From JAOTVV01 sp041602035 (GTDB lineage Bacteria; Gemmatimonadota; Gemmatimonadetes; Gemmatimonadales; GWC2-71-9): 64,000 nucleotides of DNA. This document shows, in pieces, positions 16,933 to 25,701 of the stretch. The stretch spans positions 1-64,000 of the forward strand of contig JBFIHA010000007.1 in NCBI GenBank assembly GCA_041602035.1, read 5' to 3'. The translations under genes and the position numbers were made by a program. Under the pieces are notes generated by a model. It worked only from the letters and a program-made list of their open reading frames with translations. It ran no database searches and was not told where the DNA came from. Positions within the stretch are counted from its first letter, which is position 1, and each line of letters begins with the position of its first letter.

Positions 16933-17787
16933 ATGAACAGACGGCTCTGTACCGTCCTCGTGGCGGCACTGGTTCTAATACCGGTGAACGTCGGTGTCGC
17001 GCAAGAGGCGCCGAAATTCCGCATTCTGGTCGTCAACGACGACGGCTACCAAGCGCCTGGCCTGTTGGCGTTGGTCGACTCGCTGGTCCCCATCGCCGAG
17101 GTCGTGGTCGTGGCCCCGCTCGAGCAACAGAGCGGCACTGGACACGGGATCACGTATCGCGAGCCGATCAAAGTGCTGGAGTTCGGCAACCAGTACGCCA
17201 TTCCATGGTACGCCATCGACGCCCGGCCCGCGACCTGCGTGCGGGTGGCGTTGGCCGTTCTGGTGGATTCCCTGCCGCATCTCGTGGTCTCGGGCGTGAA
17301 CACCGGCGACAATGTCGGCGCCTCCGCCTGGATCTCCGGGACCGTGGCGGCGGCCCGTGAAGGTGCCCTCAACGGCATCCCCGCGATCGCCGTGTCGGTG
17401 GGGGTCGGGTCGCACCAGGATTACCACGTGGCAGCTGGCCATGCCCGCCAACTCGTCGAGCGGCTTCGGACGCTCGACATGATCACCCCGCCGCTGCTGC
17501 TGAACGTGAACGTCCCGGCTGGTGGCCCCGTCGGCGTGAAGGTGGCCCCGATGAGCCTGGCCTTGGGCCAGCAGGCCTACGATCGCCGCTACACGCCGCG
17601 CGGTCAGCTGTATTTCTGGGATTCCTGGTCGCCACCCGAGGGGGATGCCGTGGAGGGAAGCGACCTGTATTGGTTCAGCCGCGGCTATGTGACAGTCACG
17701 CCACTCCGGATCGATCAGACCGACGAGGACGAGATCCCGGTCTTGGAGCAACGGCTCAACACAGAGCAGGGGACCAACAAGCCGTAG
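16933..17787 (+). CDS. SurE-like 5'/3'-nucleotidase with a signal peptide
   Basis: SurE enzymes dephosphorylate nucleoside monophosphates and are normally cytoplasmic. This 284-residue protein has the SurE core: ILVVNDDGYQAPG (the double-Asp metal site), EQQSGTGHGITY, VSGVNTGDNVG (the Asn ligand region) and SGTVAAAREG. Unusually, a cleavable signal peptide precedes it (LCTVLVAALVLIPVNVGVAQE). The ATG at 16933 has a GGAAGG five bases upstream. Together with the divergent secreted alkaline phosphatase it suggests extracytoplasmic nucleotide salvage. The convergent neighbour is pcm, a classic surE companion. Confidence 0.87.
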   Translation: MNRRLCTVLVAALVLIPVNVGVAQEAPKFRILVVNDDGYQAPGLLALVDSLVPIAEVVVVAPLEQQSGTGHGITYREPIKVLEFGNQYAIPWYAIDARPATCVRVALAVLVDSLPHLVVSGVNTGDNVGASAWISGTVAAAREGALNGIPAIAVSVGVGSHQDYHVAAGHARQLVERLRTLDMITPPLLLNVNVPAGGPVGVKVAPMSLALGQQAYDRRYTPRGQLYFWDSWSPPEGDAVEGSDLYWFSRGYVTVTPLRIDQTDEDEIPVLEQRLNTEQGTNKP

Positions 17788-17795
17788 TCGACGAC

Positions 17796-17807
17796 GCGGT
17801 CGACCGC
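17796..17807. repeat. 12-base perfect palindrome between convergent genes
   Basis: GCGGTCGACCGC reads the same on both strands and lies between the surE-like and pcm stops. It may help end transcription from both sides, but it has no loop and no T run. Confidence 0.3.
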
Positions 17808-17819
17808 GCCCGACCGTCA

Positions 17820-18470
17820 CTACGGCGTCCCGAACGCCGCGTCGGAGAGCAGCGGCACGAAGCGACACGCTCCGGCCCGCGTCGTGCGGAATCCATCGGC
17901 GCGGCGTTCAATGATCGTGAGATCCTGCAAGGCCCGGTCGCCGATTGGGATCACGAGCCGGCCACCCTCGGCCAGCTGCTCGAGCAGCGCCTGCGGCGCG
18001 TTCGGGGCTGCTGCGCCCACGACGATGGCGTGGTAGGGACCCGCGTCCGGGCAACCACGCGCTCCGTCACCCACCACGAGTGTGACGTTCTCGATGCCAA
18101 GCCGGTGCAGACGCTCCTTGGCCTGGCCGGAAAGCGCGGCCAGACGCTCCACACTCCACACGTGCTTGGCGAGCCTGGCGAGAATTGCCGTTTGATAACC
18201 GGAACCCGTGCCCACGTCCAGCACCAGCGACCGCCTCGTGACCCTCGCCGCCTGGGTCATGAGGGCCACAATGTACGGCTGGGAGATCGTTTGCTCGTGG
18301 CCGATCGGGAGCGGACCGTCGTCGTAGGCATGATCGCGGAGGTGCTCGGGGACGAACTCTTCTCGGCGAACTGCCGCCATGGCAGCCAGGACGCGGCGGT
18401 CGGAGATGTCCCGTGCCGCCAAATGCCGCCTGAGCATCGTGTCGACCGCGTGCGATCGGGAGCGGCTCAC
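17820..18470 (-). CDS. pcm: Protein-L-isoaspartate O-methyltransferase
   Basis: Methylates isoaspartyl residues in aged proteins with S-adenosylmethionine so that they can revert to aspartate. The 216-residue length is typical. Visible are the N-terminal REEFVPEHLRDHAYDD, the substrate-side GHEQTISQPYIVALM, the SAM-binding VLDVGTGSGYQTAIL and VVVGAAAPNAPQALLEQL near the end. The start is taken as GTG 18470; a GAGGAG is only two to three bases upstream, and an internal ATG 11 codons later lacks any site, so the start is not certain. It converges on the surE-like gene, echoing the surE-pcm pairing in other bacteria. Confidence 0.94.
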   Translation of the reverse strand: MSRSRSHAVDTMLRRHLAARDISDRRVLAAMAAVRREEFVPEHLRDHAYDDGPLPIGHEQTISQPYIVALMTQAARVTRRSLVLDVGTGSGYQTAILARLAKHVWSVERLAALSGQAKERLHRLGIENVTLVVGDGARGCPDAGPYHAIVVGAAAPNAPQALLEQLAEGGRLVIPIGDRALQDLTIIERRADGFRTTRAGACRFVPLLSDAAFGTP

Positions 18471-18551
18471 GGCTCCTCGCGAGGAGATGATCCACGTACT
18501 CCGCCCAAGATATCCTGCTCCGTCACGCCCATAGAAGAGCCGATCGCATCG

Positions 18552-19676
18552 CTAGGCCGCAATGCTCTTGGGAAACCGCGCCACCGCGAGCCGGAGGACG
18601 GCGAACGCGATGATCGCGAGCGCGAGATACTGTGGCCAGAGCGTCGCCAATCCTTCGCCTTTGAGAAACACGGCCCGGATGATGTCCAAAAAATGCCGGA
18701 CGGGATTGAGCACGGTCACCCAGCGGAACACGCGTGGCATGCTCTCGATCGGGTAAAAGAAGCCGGACAGAATGATGGCGGGCTGGAGAAACAGGAACAT
18801 CGACATGAAGGCTTCCTGCTGGGTGCGCGAGATGGTCGAGATGAGGAGCCCCACGGCGAGTCCGGACAGGATGTACAGCAGCGCCGCGAGGAACAACGTG
18901 GGCGGAAAGCCTCGTATCGGGATGTCGAACCAGAACACGGCGATGAGCGCGATGGCCGTGAGGTCGATGACGCCGACGACGGCAACCGGAAGTGTCTTGC
19001 TCAACATCAACTCCTGGTCCGTGAGGGGACTCACCACCAGCTGATCCAGGGTGCCGAACTCCCGTTCCCGGACGACCGCCAGGGACGTGAGCAGCAGGCA
19101 CATCAGCATGATGATCACACCGACCACCGCCGGAACGTTATAGACCCGACTCTCCAGGTTGGGGTTGTACCACGCGCGCGCGCGAAGGTCGATGCCGCCA
19201 GCTGGCATGGTACCTCGCTCGCGGGCACGCTCGACGGCGAACCGCTGGACGATACGCTGGACGTACCCCTGTGCGACCGTCGCGCTGTTCGATTCGGTCC
19301 CGTCCAGGATCACTTGGATGGTGGCGTGACTGGTCGCCAGGTCTTGCGCGAACCCCCTGGGAATCTCGATGCCTACCAGTGCATCGCCGTGATCCAGCGC
19401 GTCGACGAGGTCGGAGGGTCGTGCCGAGCCCGCCACGACGTCGAAGTACCCGGTCGCGCGGAAGGCCTCCACCAGGTCCCGCGATTGCTGAGTGCGATCG
19501 TGATCGATCAGGAAGGTCGCGGTGGCGCGGATATCGGTGTTCACCGCGTAGCCAAACATGAGCAGTTGGATGACGGGTGCGATGAACATGACGGCACGGG
19601 TCCGAGGGTCACGGAACAGCTGGCGGAACTCCTTGCGCACCATCTCGCGAATCCGGGTCAGCGATGGCTGCGTCAT
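18552..19676 (-). CDS. ABC-2 exporter permease, YbhR/YbhS-like (second)
   Basis: A 374-residue inner-membrane permease of the ABC-2 type. One N-terminal membrane segment (RAVMFIAPVIQLLMFGY), a large periplasmic domain (about 50-190), then five C-terminal segments including VVGVIIMLMCLLLTSLAVV and the conserved REREFGTLDQLVVSPL loop that contacts the ATPase. The start at ATG 19676 overlaps the upstream permease stop (ATGA). It is the last gene of the seven-gene exporter operon. Together with its paralogue it forms the membrane channel. Confidence 0.9.
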   Translation of the reverse strand: MTQPSLTRIREMVRKEFRQLFRDPRTRAVMFIAPVIQLLMFGYAVNTDIRATATFLIDHDRTQQSRDLVEAFRATGYFDVVAGSARPSDLVDALDHGDALVGIEIPRGFAQDLATSHATIQVILDGTESNSATVAQGYVQRIVQRFAVERARERGTMPAGGIDLRARAWYNPNLESRVYNVPAVVGVIIMLMCLLLTSLAVVREREFGTLDQLVVSPLTDQELMLSKTLPVAVVGVIDLTAIALIAVFWFDIPIRGFPPTLFLAALLYILSGLAVGLLISTISRTQQEAFMSMFLFLQPAIILSGFFYPIESMPRVFRWVTVLNPVRHFLDIIRAVFLKGEGLATLWPQYLALAIIAFAVLRLAVARFPKSIAA

Positions 19677-20788
19677 GCGAGCTCCTTGCGGAACACGCCG
19701 ATCGCCAAGGCCAAGCCAACCACGGCAAAGACCACCATCGCGAGCGCGTCCTCCCACAGCACCGTCGCTCCCACGCCCTTGAGCAGGATCCCCTTGGTCA
19801 CGGCCACGTAGTAGCGGGCCGACACGACGTAGCTGAGACCCTGGAGGACGACGGGCATGGTCGATAGGGTGAAGATGAAGCCGGAGAGGAGCAGCGCGGG
19901 GAGGAAGGTCGCCAGCATGGCGACCTGCGTGGCGAGCACCTGCGACTTGACCGCTGCCGAAATGAAGATGCCGAGGCCAAGCGACGCAATGAGGAAGAGC
20001 AGAGACAGCGCTCCCAAAAGCAGGAGGTTGCCGCGGAACGGCACGCCGAACACGACGACCCCCACCGAGAGGGCCAGCGCAACGTCGAAGAGGCCGATCA
20101 CCACGTAGGGAACGAGCTTGCCGATCACGATTTCCAGGCGGTGGACCGGCGTGGCGGCAAGCTGTTCCATCGTGCCGCGTTCCCACTCGCGGGCGATCGT
20201 GAGGGCCGTGAGCATCGCGGCGATGATGGACATGATGACCGCGATCAGGCCTGGAACGATCATGTTGCGGCTCTCGAGGGTCTCGTTGTACCAGACCCGC
20301 GACTCGGCTGCCACGGGCAAGCGCGCCGAGCGTGCGCCAAACATCACCCGGGTGGAGTAACCCGCCACGATGGCTTCGGCGTAGTTCTGGGCAATGGTCG
20401 CGGTGTTCGCGTCGGCCCCGTCGAGCAGGGCCTGGACGACTGCTCCCCCGCCGCTGGCGAGATCGGCGGCAAACGTGGGGGGAATGATCAATACCAACCG
20501 CACCGCGCTCGACCCGAGCGCCCGATCGGCCTCGGCTGACGACTCCAGATACGTGGCCACGGTGAAATAGCCGGATCCGGCAAACGATTCGACCAGCTCG
20601 CGGCTCTCCGGGGTACGGCTCTGGTCCAAGACCGCCATGCGAATGTTCCGGATGTCGAACGAGATCGCGTACCCGAACAAGACGAGCAACACGAGCGGGA
20701 GGATGAAGGCCAGATACAGGCTTCGCGCGTCGCGCCGCAGCTGCAGCAGCTCCTTGCGGCTAATGGCGAGGAGTCGGGTGATGCTCAT
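19673..20788 (-). CDS. ABC-2 exporter permease, YbhR/YbhS-like (first)
   Basis: A 371-residue paralogue of the next permease with the same layout: N-terminal segment (LYLAFILPLVLLVLFGYAISF), a periplasmic domain carrying ALLDGADANTATIAQNY, then a C-terminal membrane bundle with EWERGTMEQLAATPVHRLE as the ATPase-contact loop. In E. coli the equivalent YbhS and YbhR act as a heterodimer in drug and cation export. ATG 20788 overlaps the upstream ATPase stop (ATGA), and its own stop overlaps the following permease. Confidence 0.9.
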   Translation of the reverse strand: MSITRLLAISRKELLQLRRDARSLYLAFILPLVLLVLFGYAISFDIRNIRMAVLDQSRTPESRELVESFAGSGYFTVATYLESSAEADRALGSSAVRLVLIIPPTFAADLASGGGAVVQALLDGADANTATIAQNYAEAIVAGYSTRVMFGARSARLPVAAESRVWYNETLESRNMIVPGLIAVIMSIIAAMLTALTIAREWERGTMEQLAATPVHRLEIVIGKLVPYVVIGLFDVALALSVGVVVFGVPFRGNLLLLGALSLLFLIASLGLGIFISAAVKSQVLATQVAMLATFLPALLLSGFIFTLSTMPVVLQGLSYVVSARYYVAVTKGILLKGVGATVLWEDALAMVVFAVVGLALAIGVFRKELA

Positions 20789-21723
20789 CCGACGGCGGCC
20801 CCTCCCTCCCGCCGGACCAGGGCCACGAAAACGTCTTCCAACGAGGGTGGAATGGGTTGCAGGGCATCGCAGCGCACGCCGGCTGATTGCAGCGCCCGTG
20901 GCACGTCCTCCAGCGCCCGGTCCCGCTCACTGACCAGCAGGTGCACGCCCCGTCCGAACATGGCCGCCTCCACCACGAGGGGGTGATCGCGCAGCGTGTC
21001 GACGGCACGTGCCGGGTTGTCGGTGCGGAGCTCGAGGAGCGGCTCCTGAACCATCGCCTTTAGCCGATCGGGGCGGTCGAGAGCGATGAGGCGGCCCCGG
21101 TTCATCAGGGCCAAGCGGTGGCAATACTCCGCCTCCTCCATGTAGTGCGTGCTGACGAACACCGTGGTGCCCGCGGCTGCGAACTCGTAGATCAGGTCCC
21201 AGAAGTTGCGACGGGATACAGGGTCGACCCCGGAGGTCGGCTCGTCGAGAAACAGGATCGGTGGCTCGTGCAGCACGGCACACCCCAATGCGAGCCGCTG
21301 TTTCCATCCCAGGGACAGCTCGGCAGTCAGACGGGTCCGATGGTGCGCCAAGCCGGCCATATCGAGAATCCACTCACGCCGGGCGGCGAGCCGCGACCCC
21401 AGCACACCGTAGAGCCCGCCGAACAAACGAATGTTCTCCTCCACCGTCAGATCGGCGTAGAGCGAGAACTGCTGCGACATGTATCCCAGACGGCGTTTGA
21501 CGAGGTCGGGTTCGCTGGCAACGTCGTGTCCGGCGACCGTAGCGTGTCCCTCCGAGGGGCGCAGCAGGCCGGTGAGCATCTTGATGGTCGTCGTCTTGCC
21601 CGCACCGTTGGGGCCGAGAAAGCCGAAGATCTCTCCTGCGGTCACGTCGAACGACACGCGGTCCACCGCGACGAAATCGCCGAATCGGCGTGTCAGAGAT
21701 TGCACGGAAACGGCGTCAGGCAT
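20785..21723 (-). CDS. ABC exporter ATPase (second)
   Basis: A 312-residue ABC ATPase: Walker A GPNGAGKTTT (about 38-47), Q-loop YMSQQFSLYADLT, a signature region written ELSLGWKQRL, Walker B ILFLDEPTSGVDP and H-loop VSTHYMEEAEYC. The signature is unusual because the normal LSGGxxQR is LSLGWKQR, so one serine-glycine contact to ATP may be altered; YbhF-type halves often show this. The C-terminal 80 residues form the regulatory tail seen in YbhF-type proteins. It overlaps the preceding ATPase gene by eight bases and the next permease gene by four. Confidence 0.92.
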   Translation of the reverse strand: MPDAVSVQSLTRRFGDFVAVDRVSFDVTAGEIFGFLGPNGAGKTTTIKMLTGLLRPSEGHATVAGHDVASEPDLVKRRLGYMSQQFSLYADLTVEENIRLFGGLYGVLGSRLAARREWILDMAGLAHHRTRLTAELSLGWKQRLALGCAVLHEPPILFLDEPTSGVDPVSRRNFWDLIYEFAAAGTTVFVSTHYMEEAEYCHRLALMNRGRLIALDRPDRLKAMVQEPLLELRTDNPARAVDTLRDHPLVVEAAMFGRGVHLLVSERDRALEDVPRALQSAGVRCDALQPIPPSLEDVFVALVRREGGAAVG

Positions 21724-22648
21724 GTGACGGCGCCGAGGTCACCAGTTGAATGAACACGTCCTCCAGGGAGGGCTCGCCCGGCGCCTCGTCGAAGATCTCG
21801 ATCCCGGCAGAGAGGATCTGTGACGTGACCGTCGGCCAGTCTCGGTCTGGCTCGTCGAGGATTGCATGCAGCACGTCACCGAACAACACCGCGTGGGTGA
21901 CGGCTGGGTGCGCGGCGACCAGATCGCGCGTCCGGCGCGGCGCCGACGTCCGCACGGTCTGAATGCGCCCGCTCAGCCGTTGACGGAAGCCGTCGGGGGT
22001 ATCGAGCGCCATCAGACGGCCGTCGTGCAACATGGCCACCCGGTCGCAGCGTTCGGCCTCGTCCAGATACGCCGTTGCGACCAGAACCGTGATCCCGGCG
22101 GCTACCATCTCATGCACGATCAGCCACAGGTCACGTCGCGAGATCGGGTCCACGCCGAAGGTCGGCTCGTCCAACAGCATGATCTCCGGCTCATGCACCA
22201 GGGCGCAGCACAGGCCGAGCTTCTGCTTCATGCCGCCCGACAGCTGCCCGGCCAGACGTCGCTCGAAGGGCCCGAGGCCCGAGAAACGATAGAGACGCTC
22301 GAGACGGTCGGGGCGCTTGTCGGCCGGAACGCGGAACAGATCGGCGTAGAAATCGATGTTCTCGCGGACCGTGAGATCGGTGTACAACCCGAAGCGCTGA
22401 GACATGTAGGCGATGTGCCGTTTCACCGCCTCGGGATGGCGGGAGACGCTGACGCTCGCCACGCGCGCGTCACCCCCGGTGGGTTTGAGAACGCCAGCCA
22501 GCATGCGCAGCGTCGTGGTCTTCCCGGCGCCGTCGGGGCCGACGATGCCGAACAGCTCACCGCGCCCGACCGAAAAACTCAACCGGTCGACGGCATCCAC
22601 GTCCCGGAACCGGCGGGACAGATCGGACAGGACAACGCTCGGTTCCAC
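21716..22648 (-). CDS. ABC exporter ATPase (first)
   Basis: A 310-residue ABC ATPase with Walker A GPDGAGKTTT, Q-loop YMSQRFGLYTDLT, a canonical signature QLSGGMKQKLGL, Walker B IMLLDEPTFGVDP and a switch region where the usual His is replaced (VATAYLDEAERC has Tyr after Ala). The next gene encodes a partner with an altered signature but a normal His, so the two probably form one composite dimer. In E. coli the two halves are fused as YbhF; here they are separate genes. The start is GTG 22648, five bases after the HlyD-like stop. Confidence 0.92.
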   Translation of the reverse strand: MEPSVVLSDLSRRFRDVDAVDRLSFSVGRGELFGIVGPDGAGKTTTLRMLAGVLKPTGGDARVASVSVSRHPEAVKRHIAYMSQRFGLYTDLTVRENIDFYADLFRVPADKRPDRLERLYRFSGLGPFERRLAGQLSGGMKQKLGLCCALVHEPEIMLLDEPTFGVDPISRRDLWLIVHEMVAAGITVLVATAYLDEAERCDRVAMLHDGRLMALDTPDGFRQRLSGRIQTVRTSAPRRTRDLVAAHPAVTHAVLFGDVLHAILDEPDRDWPTVTSQILSAGIEIFDEAPGEPSLEDVFIQLVTSAPSHA

Positions 22649-22653
22649 CGCGA

Positions 22654-23652
22654 TCAGGGCGCCGCGGTGTCCAACACCACGTCGGCGGGCAGGCCTGGCT
22701 TCAGATCGAAGGAGGAATCAGCGGTCACTCGGACCTTGACCCGGTAGACCAGCTTCACCCGTTCGGCCGTGGTTTGGACGTTGCGCGGGGTGAACTCGGC
22801 CTCACTCGCAATGAATACGACCCGCCCGCCGTAGCGGCGCTCCGGGAACGCGTCTGCGGTGATCGATGCCGGGGTGCCGATCGCCAGACGGCCAACCAGG
22901 TCTCCCCGGACGTAGATCCGAATCCACCGATCGTCGGGGTTCATCACGGTCAACACGGGAGTCCCGGCCCCGACGATCTCGCCCACCTGGCGGTGGCGCA
23001 CCGTGACCATGCCCGCAAACGGTGCCCGGATTACGGCGTTGTGGAGCGCCACCTCGACCTGCGTCGCCGCCGCTTCGCTTTGCGCGACGACCCCGCGCTG
23101 GGCGTCGATCTGCTCGCGACGAGGACCTCGCTCGAGCATCCGCATACGCTCCACCGCGCTCTCGTGCTCCGACTGGGCCAGCGTGAGCAGCGTTTGGAGA
23201 TTGTCGTACTGCTGTCGACTGATCGCACCGCCGTCGTACAACCGTGTCCCCCGGTCGGCATCGTGGGTGGCGTTCTCGAGACGGCGTTCGGCGGCGCGCA
23301 GCGCGGCACGACCCTGCGCGATCTCTTCATCGCGGGAGCCACGTTGCAACTCTCGGAGTCGGGCCCGAGCCGCGCGCACCTGGGCCTGCGCGGCCTGCCA
23401 TTGCGCCTGCAACTCTGCACGATCGAGGACAGCCATCTCGTCGCCCCGGGCGACCCGGTCACCCTCGTCGACGCGCAACTCGTGGATCCGTCCCGGGATC
23501 TGGAATCCGAGGTCGGCCTCAGTCACCTCGACCGTCCCGGAGGCGATAATGGTAGTGTCGTCCGCGCCGCGGCTGAGGATGGCGATCAGGGTCACGATGA
23601 CCGCCGCGCTCACCACCACGGCGGCGACCGTCCGTCTGCGTTGTGTGGTCAT
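22654..23652 (-). CDS. HlyD-type membrane fusion protein, YbhG-like
   Basis: A 332-residue periplasmic adaptor that would link the inner-membrane exporter to the TolC-like channel. One N-terminal membrane anchor (VAAVVVSAAVIVTLIAILS), then a lipoyl-type half-motif (GRIHELRVDEGDRVARGD), a long coiled-coil hairpin (about 75-200, Gln/Ala/Arg-rich heptads), the second lipoyl half (APFAGMVTVRHRQVGEIV) and a beta-barrel domain to the end. It starts at ATG 23652, overlapping the TolC-like stop. Confidence 0.92.
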   Translation of the reverse strand: MTTQRRRTVAAVVVSAAVIVTLIAILSRGADDTTIIASGTVEVTEADLGFQIPGRIHELRVDEGDRVARGDEMAVLDRAELQAQWQAAQAQVRAARARLRELQRGSRDEEIAQGRAALRAAERRLENATHDADRGTRLYDGGAISRQQYDNLQTLLTLAQSEHESAVERMRMLERGPRREQIDAQRGVVAQSEAAATQVEVALHNAVIRAPFAGMVTVRHRQVGEIVGAGTPVLTVMNPDDRWIRIYVRGDLVGRLAIGTPASITADAFPERRYGGRVVFIASEAEFTPRNVQTTAERVKLVYRVKVRVTADSSFDLKPGLPADVVLDTAAP

Positions 23653-25016
23653 TGGTGGATCTCCAGAACAGTCGTGAGCCAGGCAGGTGACAGCTCACCG
23701 GTGGATCGCGCAAGGTCCACGCGAGCGACGATTTCGGCGTAGTGCGCCTCGACCAAGGCGGCCCGCGCGCGCCGCAGGTCGGCCTGCGCCCGCAGAAACT
23801 CGGTCTGGGTGCCGGCTCCGGTCTCGAGCGCGAGTTGCTCGATGCGTGCAACCTCGACCAGCTGGTCCACGGCCCGGGCGACAGCAGTGGCCCGCGCGCG
23901 TTGTTCGTAGAGGCTCGTCAGGACGCGGTCCATCGCGTCGGCCGTCTGCAGGCGAACCAGCCGAGCCTGCTCGCGGGTATACGCTGCCCGGGCGCTGGCA
24001 CCCGTGACCGCGCTCGTTCGGGCGCCGCCGGTGAAGAGGGGGTAGGAGAGCCGCATACCGACCTGCCACTCGAACACGTAGTCGCCAGCAGCACTGCCCC
24101 ACATCGTGTAAGCCCCCATCGCGTCGAGGCGCGGGAACCATCTCGCCCGAGCGGCGCGACGCGCCCATTCAGTGGCCTCCGCAGCGCGTTCGGCCCGGAT
24201 CACGTCCGGGTTCGTCTCGTCGAGCTGCGCCATGAAGACCGCGCGCGGGGCCAGGCTGGTGTCCGTGAGCGCGATGGGTCGCAGCCGAGACGCCCGGGTC
24301 TCGCTCGGCTCCACCGCCAACAGCCGGGCGAGGCTCCGCTCGAGGGCATCGAGCCGAGCCGCTGTTGTGATGCGCTCGGCTTCTGCCTGCGCCAGCGCGG
24401 CCTCGACCCGTAGCAGTTCCACTTGTGCAGCGCTCCCCGCCTCGAACGTGCGTTGCACGCGGGCTCGCTCCGCGGTGAGTGCGGTGAGGTTGTCATCCAG
24501 GGCGTCCACCACGCCGGCGGCCGAGAGCACGCCGACGTAGGCGCGCGTTACATTCGCAATGAGTTCCATGGTCGCTGCTGCCGTTCCCGCCTCCGCCAGC
24601 CGACCCCGGGTTTCCGCACTCCGGATGCGCGCGCGCCGGCCACCGCCATCGAAGACCAGCCAGCCAACGTCGAGCCCGCCCTGGACCAAAGTGCGCTCGA
24701 AGTCGGGGAACGCTCCCACGTCCAACTCGTGGAGTGGAAACACGAGCATGGGTTCTTGGAACCGCGTCATCGTGGCCCGCGCGTTGAGCTGCGGGAACCA
24801 TTGGGCGGTGGCCTCGCGGATGTGCGCGGCGGCCTCGGCCTCGGCCGCCAGGGCCGACTGGAGCACGGGGTGCCCCTCGAGCGCCAACACCACAGCGCGG
24901 TCTAACGTCAGCGCGGTGCCCGCCTCCGCCGGTGTCTGGGCGGAAAGGTGGGTGGACGCGACCAGCGCTAGGCTCGTGGCGGCGAGCGCGGTTCGTGAAT
25001 GAAACGCGACTGTCAT
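23649..25016 (-). CDS. TolC-family outer-membrane efflux protein
   Basis: A 455-residue outer-membrane channel subunit. The signal peptide is ALAATSLALVASTHLSAQ. Two tandem OEP repeats are visible, each with long Ala/Glu/Arg-rich helices (about 35-220 and 240-440), and the beta-strand segments carry WFPQLNARATMT and WFPRLDAMGAYTMW, the typical repeated pattern. ATG 25016 overlaps the TetR stop (ATGA); the frame is open much further upstream, but that sequence is antisense-like and lies inside the regulator gene. It completes a tripartite pump with the HlyD-like and ABC-2 proteins. Confidence 0.92.
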   Translation of the reverse strand: MTVAFHSRTALAATSLALVASTHLSAQTPAEAGTALTLDRAVVLALEGHPVLQSALAAEAEAAAHIREATAQWFPQLNARATMTRFQEPMLVFPLHELDVGAFPDFERTLVQGGLDVGWLVFDGGGRRARIRSAETRGRLAEAGTAAATMELIANVTRAYVGVLSAAGVVDALDDNLTALTAERARVQRTFEAGSAAQVELLRVEAALAQAEAERITTAARLDALERSLARLLAVEPSETRASRLRPIALTDTSLAPRAVFMAQLDETNPDVIRAERAAEATEWARRAARARWFPRLDAMGAYTMWGSAAGDYVFEWQVGMRLSYPLFTGGARTSAVTGASARAAYTREQARLVRLQTADAMDRVLTSLYEQRARATAVARAVDQLVEVARIEQLALETGAGTQTEFLRAQADLRRARAALVEAHYAEIVARVDLARSTGELSPAWLTTVLEIHQ

Positions 25017-25630
25017 CGGCGTGCCTCCGGCCGAGCCGACAGCCCGGCCCTGACGAACCGTACGGTGGTATCGACCAGATCCCGTCGGGTGGCCCATTCG
25101 TCCTGATCGATGCCCACCGCTTGCTGCAGGAGATGGCGGACGAGGGTGAGCCAGACGGGTTGGGCGACGATGCTGAGCGCGAGAAACCGAGGGTTGCCGT
25201 CGCGGATCGTGCCGTCGGCTTGCCCCTCGGTGATCAGGTGGGTGAGGGCGTCGTGATTGGCTCGGATCACCCGGGTCACCACCTCCGGCGCGGGCCGCCC
25301 ACTGGCCAGCTGTTGCACCATGAGCAAGGCCGGCTCGGGATGAGCCTTGAGGTAGTCGAAGAATCCCCGGAGCAATGCCTCGACGCGGTCGAGCGGCGGT
25401 TGGTCCAAGCGCGCGATGCTCACCAGGTGGTCGCGGAGCGGGGTCATCACCGACTCGGCGACCGCGTTGTACAGCGCGCCCTTCGAGCCGAAGTGGTACG
25501 TCACGGCTCCCAGGTTGGCCTGGGCTCGCATGGTGATGGCCCGAATCGAGGTGCCGTCGTAGCCGTTGGCGATGAACAGATCTCGGGCGGCGTTGAGGAG
25601 CGAGCGGGCGGTGTCTCGGGTTTGAGTCAT
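25013..25630 (-). CDS. TetR-family regulator, CecR-like
   Basis: A 205-residue repressor. The N-terminal helix-turn-helix is clear (LFIANGYDGTSIRAITMRAQANLGAVTYHFGSK, residues about 18-50), followed by an all-helical ligand-binding domain. It is the first gene of the exporter operon, in the arrangement of E. coli CecR (YbiH) with ybhGFSR, so self-repression of the pump is likely. The start codon ATG (25628-25630) is itself part of the palindrome CATACGTATG, and AT-rich dyads continue just upstream, a natural operator position. The effector molecule is unknown. Confidence 0.93.
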   Translation of the reverse strand: MTQTRDTARSLLNAARDLFIANGYDGTSIRAITMRAQANLGAVTYHFGSKGALYNAVAESVMTPLRDHLVSIARLDQPPLDRVEALLRGFFDYLKAHPEPALLMVQQLASGRPAPEVVTRVIRANHDALTHLITEGQADGTIRDGNPRFLALSIVAQPVWLTLVRHLLQQAVGIDQDEWATRRDLVDTTVRFVRAGLSARPEARR

Positions 25631-25667
25631 ACGTATGTATTAATACCCTCGCACACAGAATACGCAA
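25628..25667 (-). promoter_or_regulatory. Promoter and likely TetR operator of the exporter operon
   Basis: On the reverse strand TTGCGT (25662-25667) and TATTAA (25640-25645) are 16 bases apart. Two palindromes overlap the start: TATTAATA (25638-25645) and CATACGTATG (25628-25637), the latter containing the ATG. This AT-rich patch stands out in GC-rich DNA and fits an autoregulatory operator; the leader would be about two to five bases. Confidence 0.6.
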
Positions 25668-25701
25668 GCGCACGGGGAAGCGCCTACTCTAAATCATTGT
25701 T

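Noticed and set aside
17670..19811. Long forward-strand open frame (713 codons) across pcm and the exporter permeases
   Set aside because: It covers clear reverse-strand genes and has a charged, low-complexity, non-family translation, typical of shadow frames.
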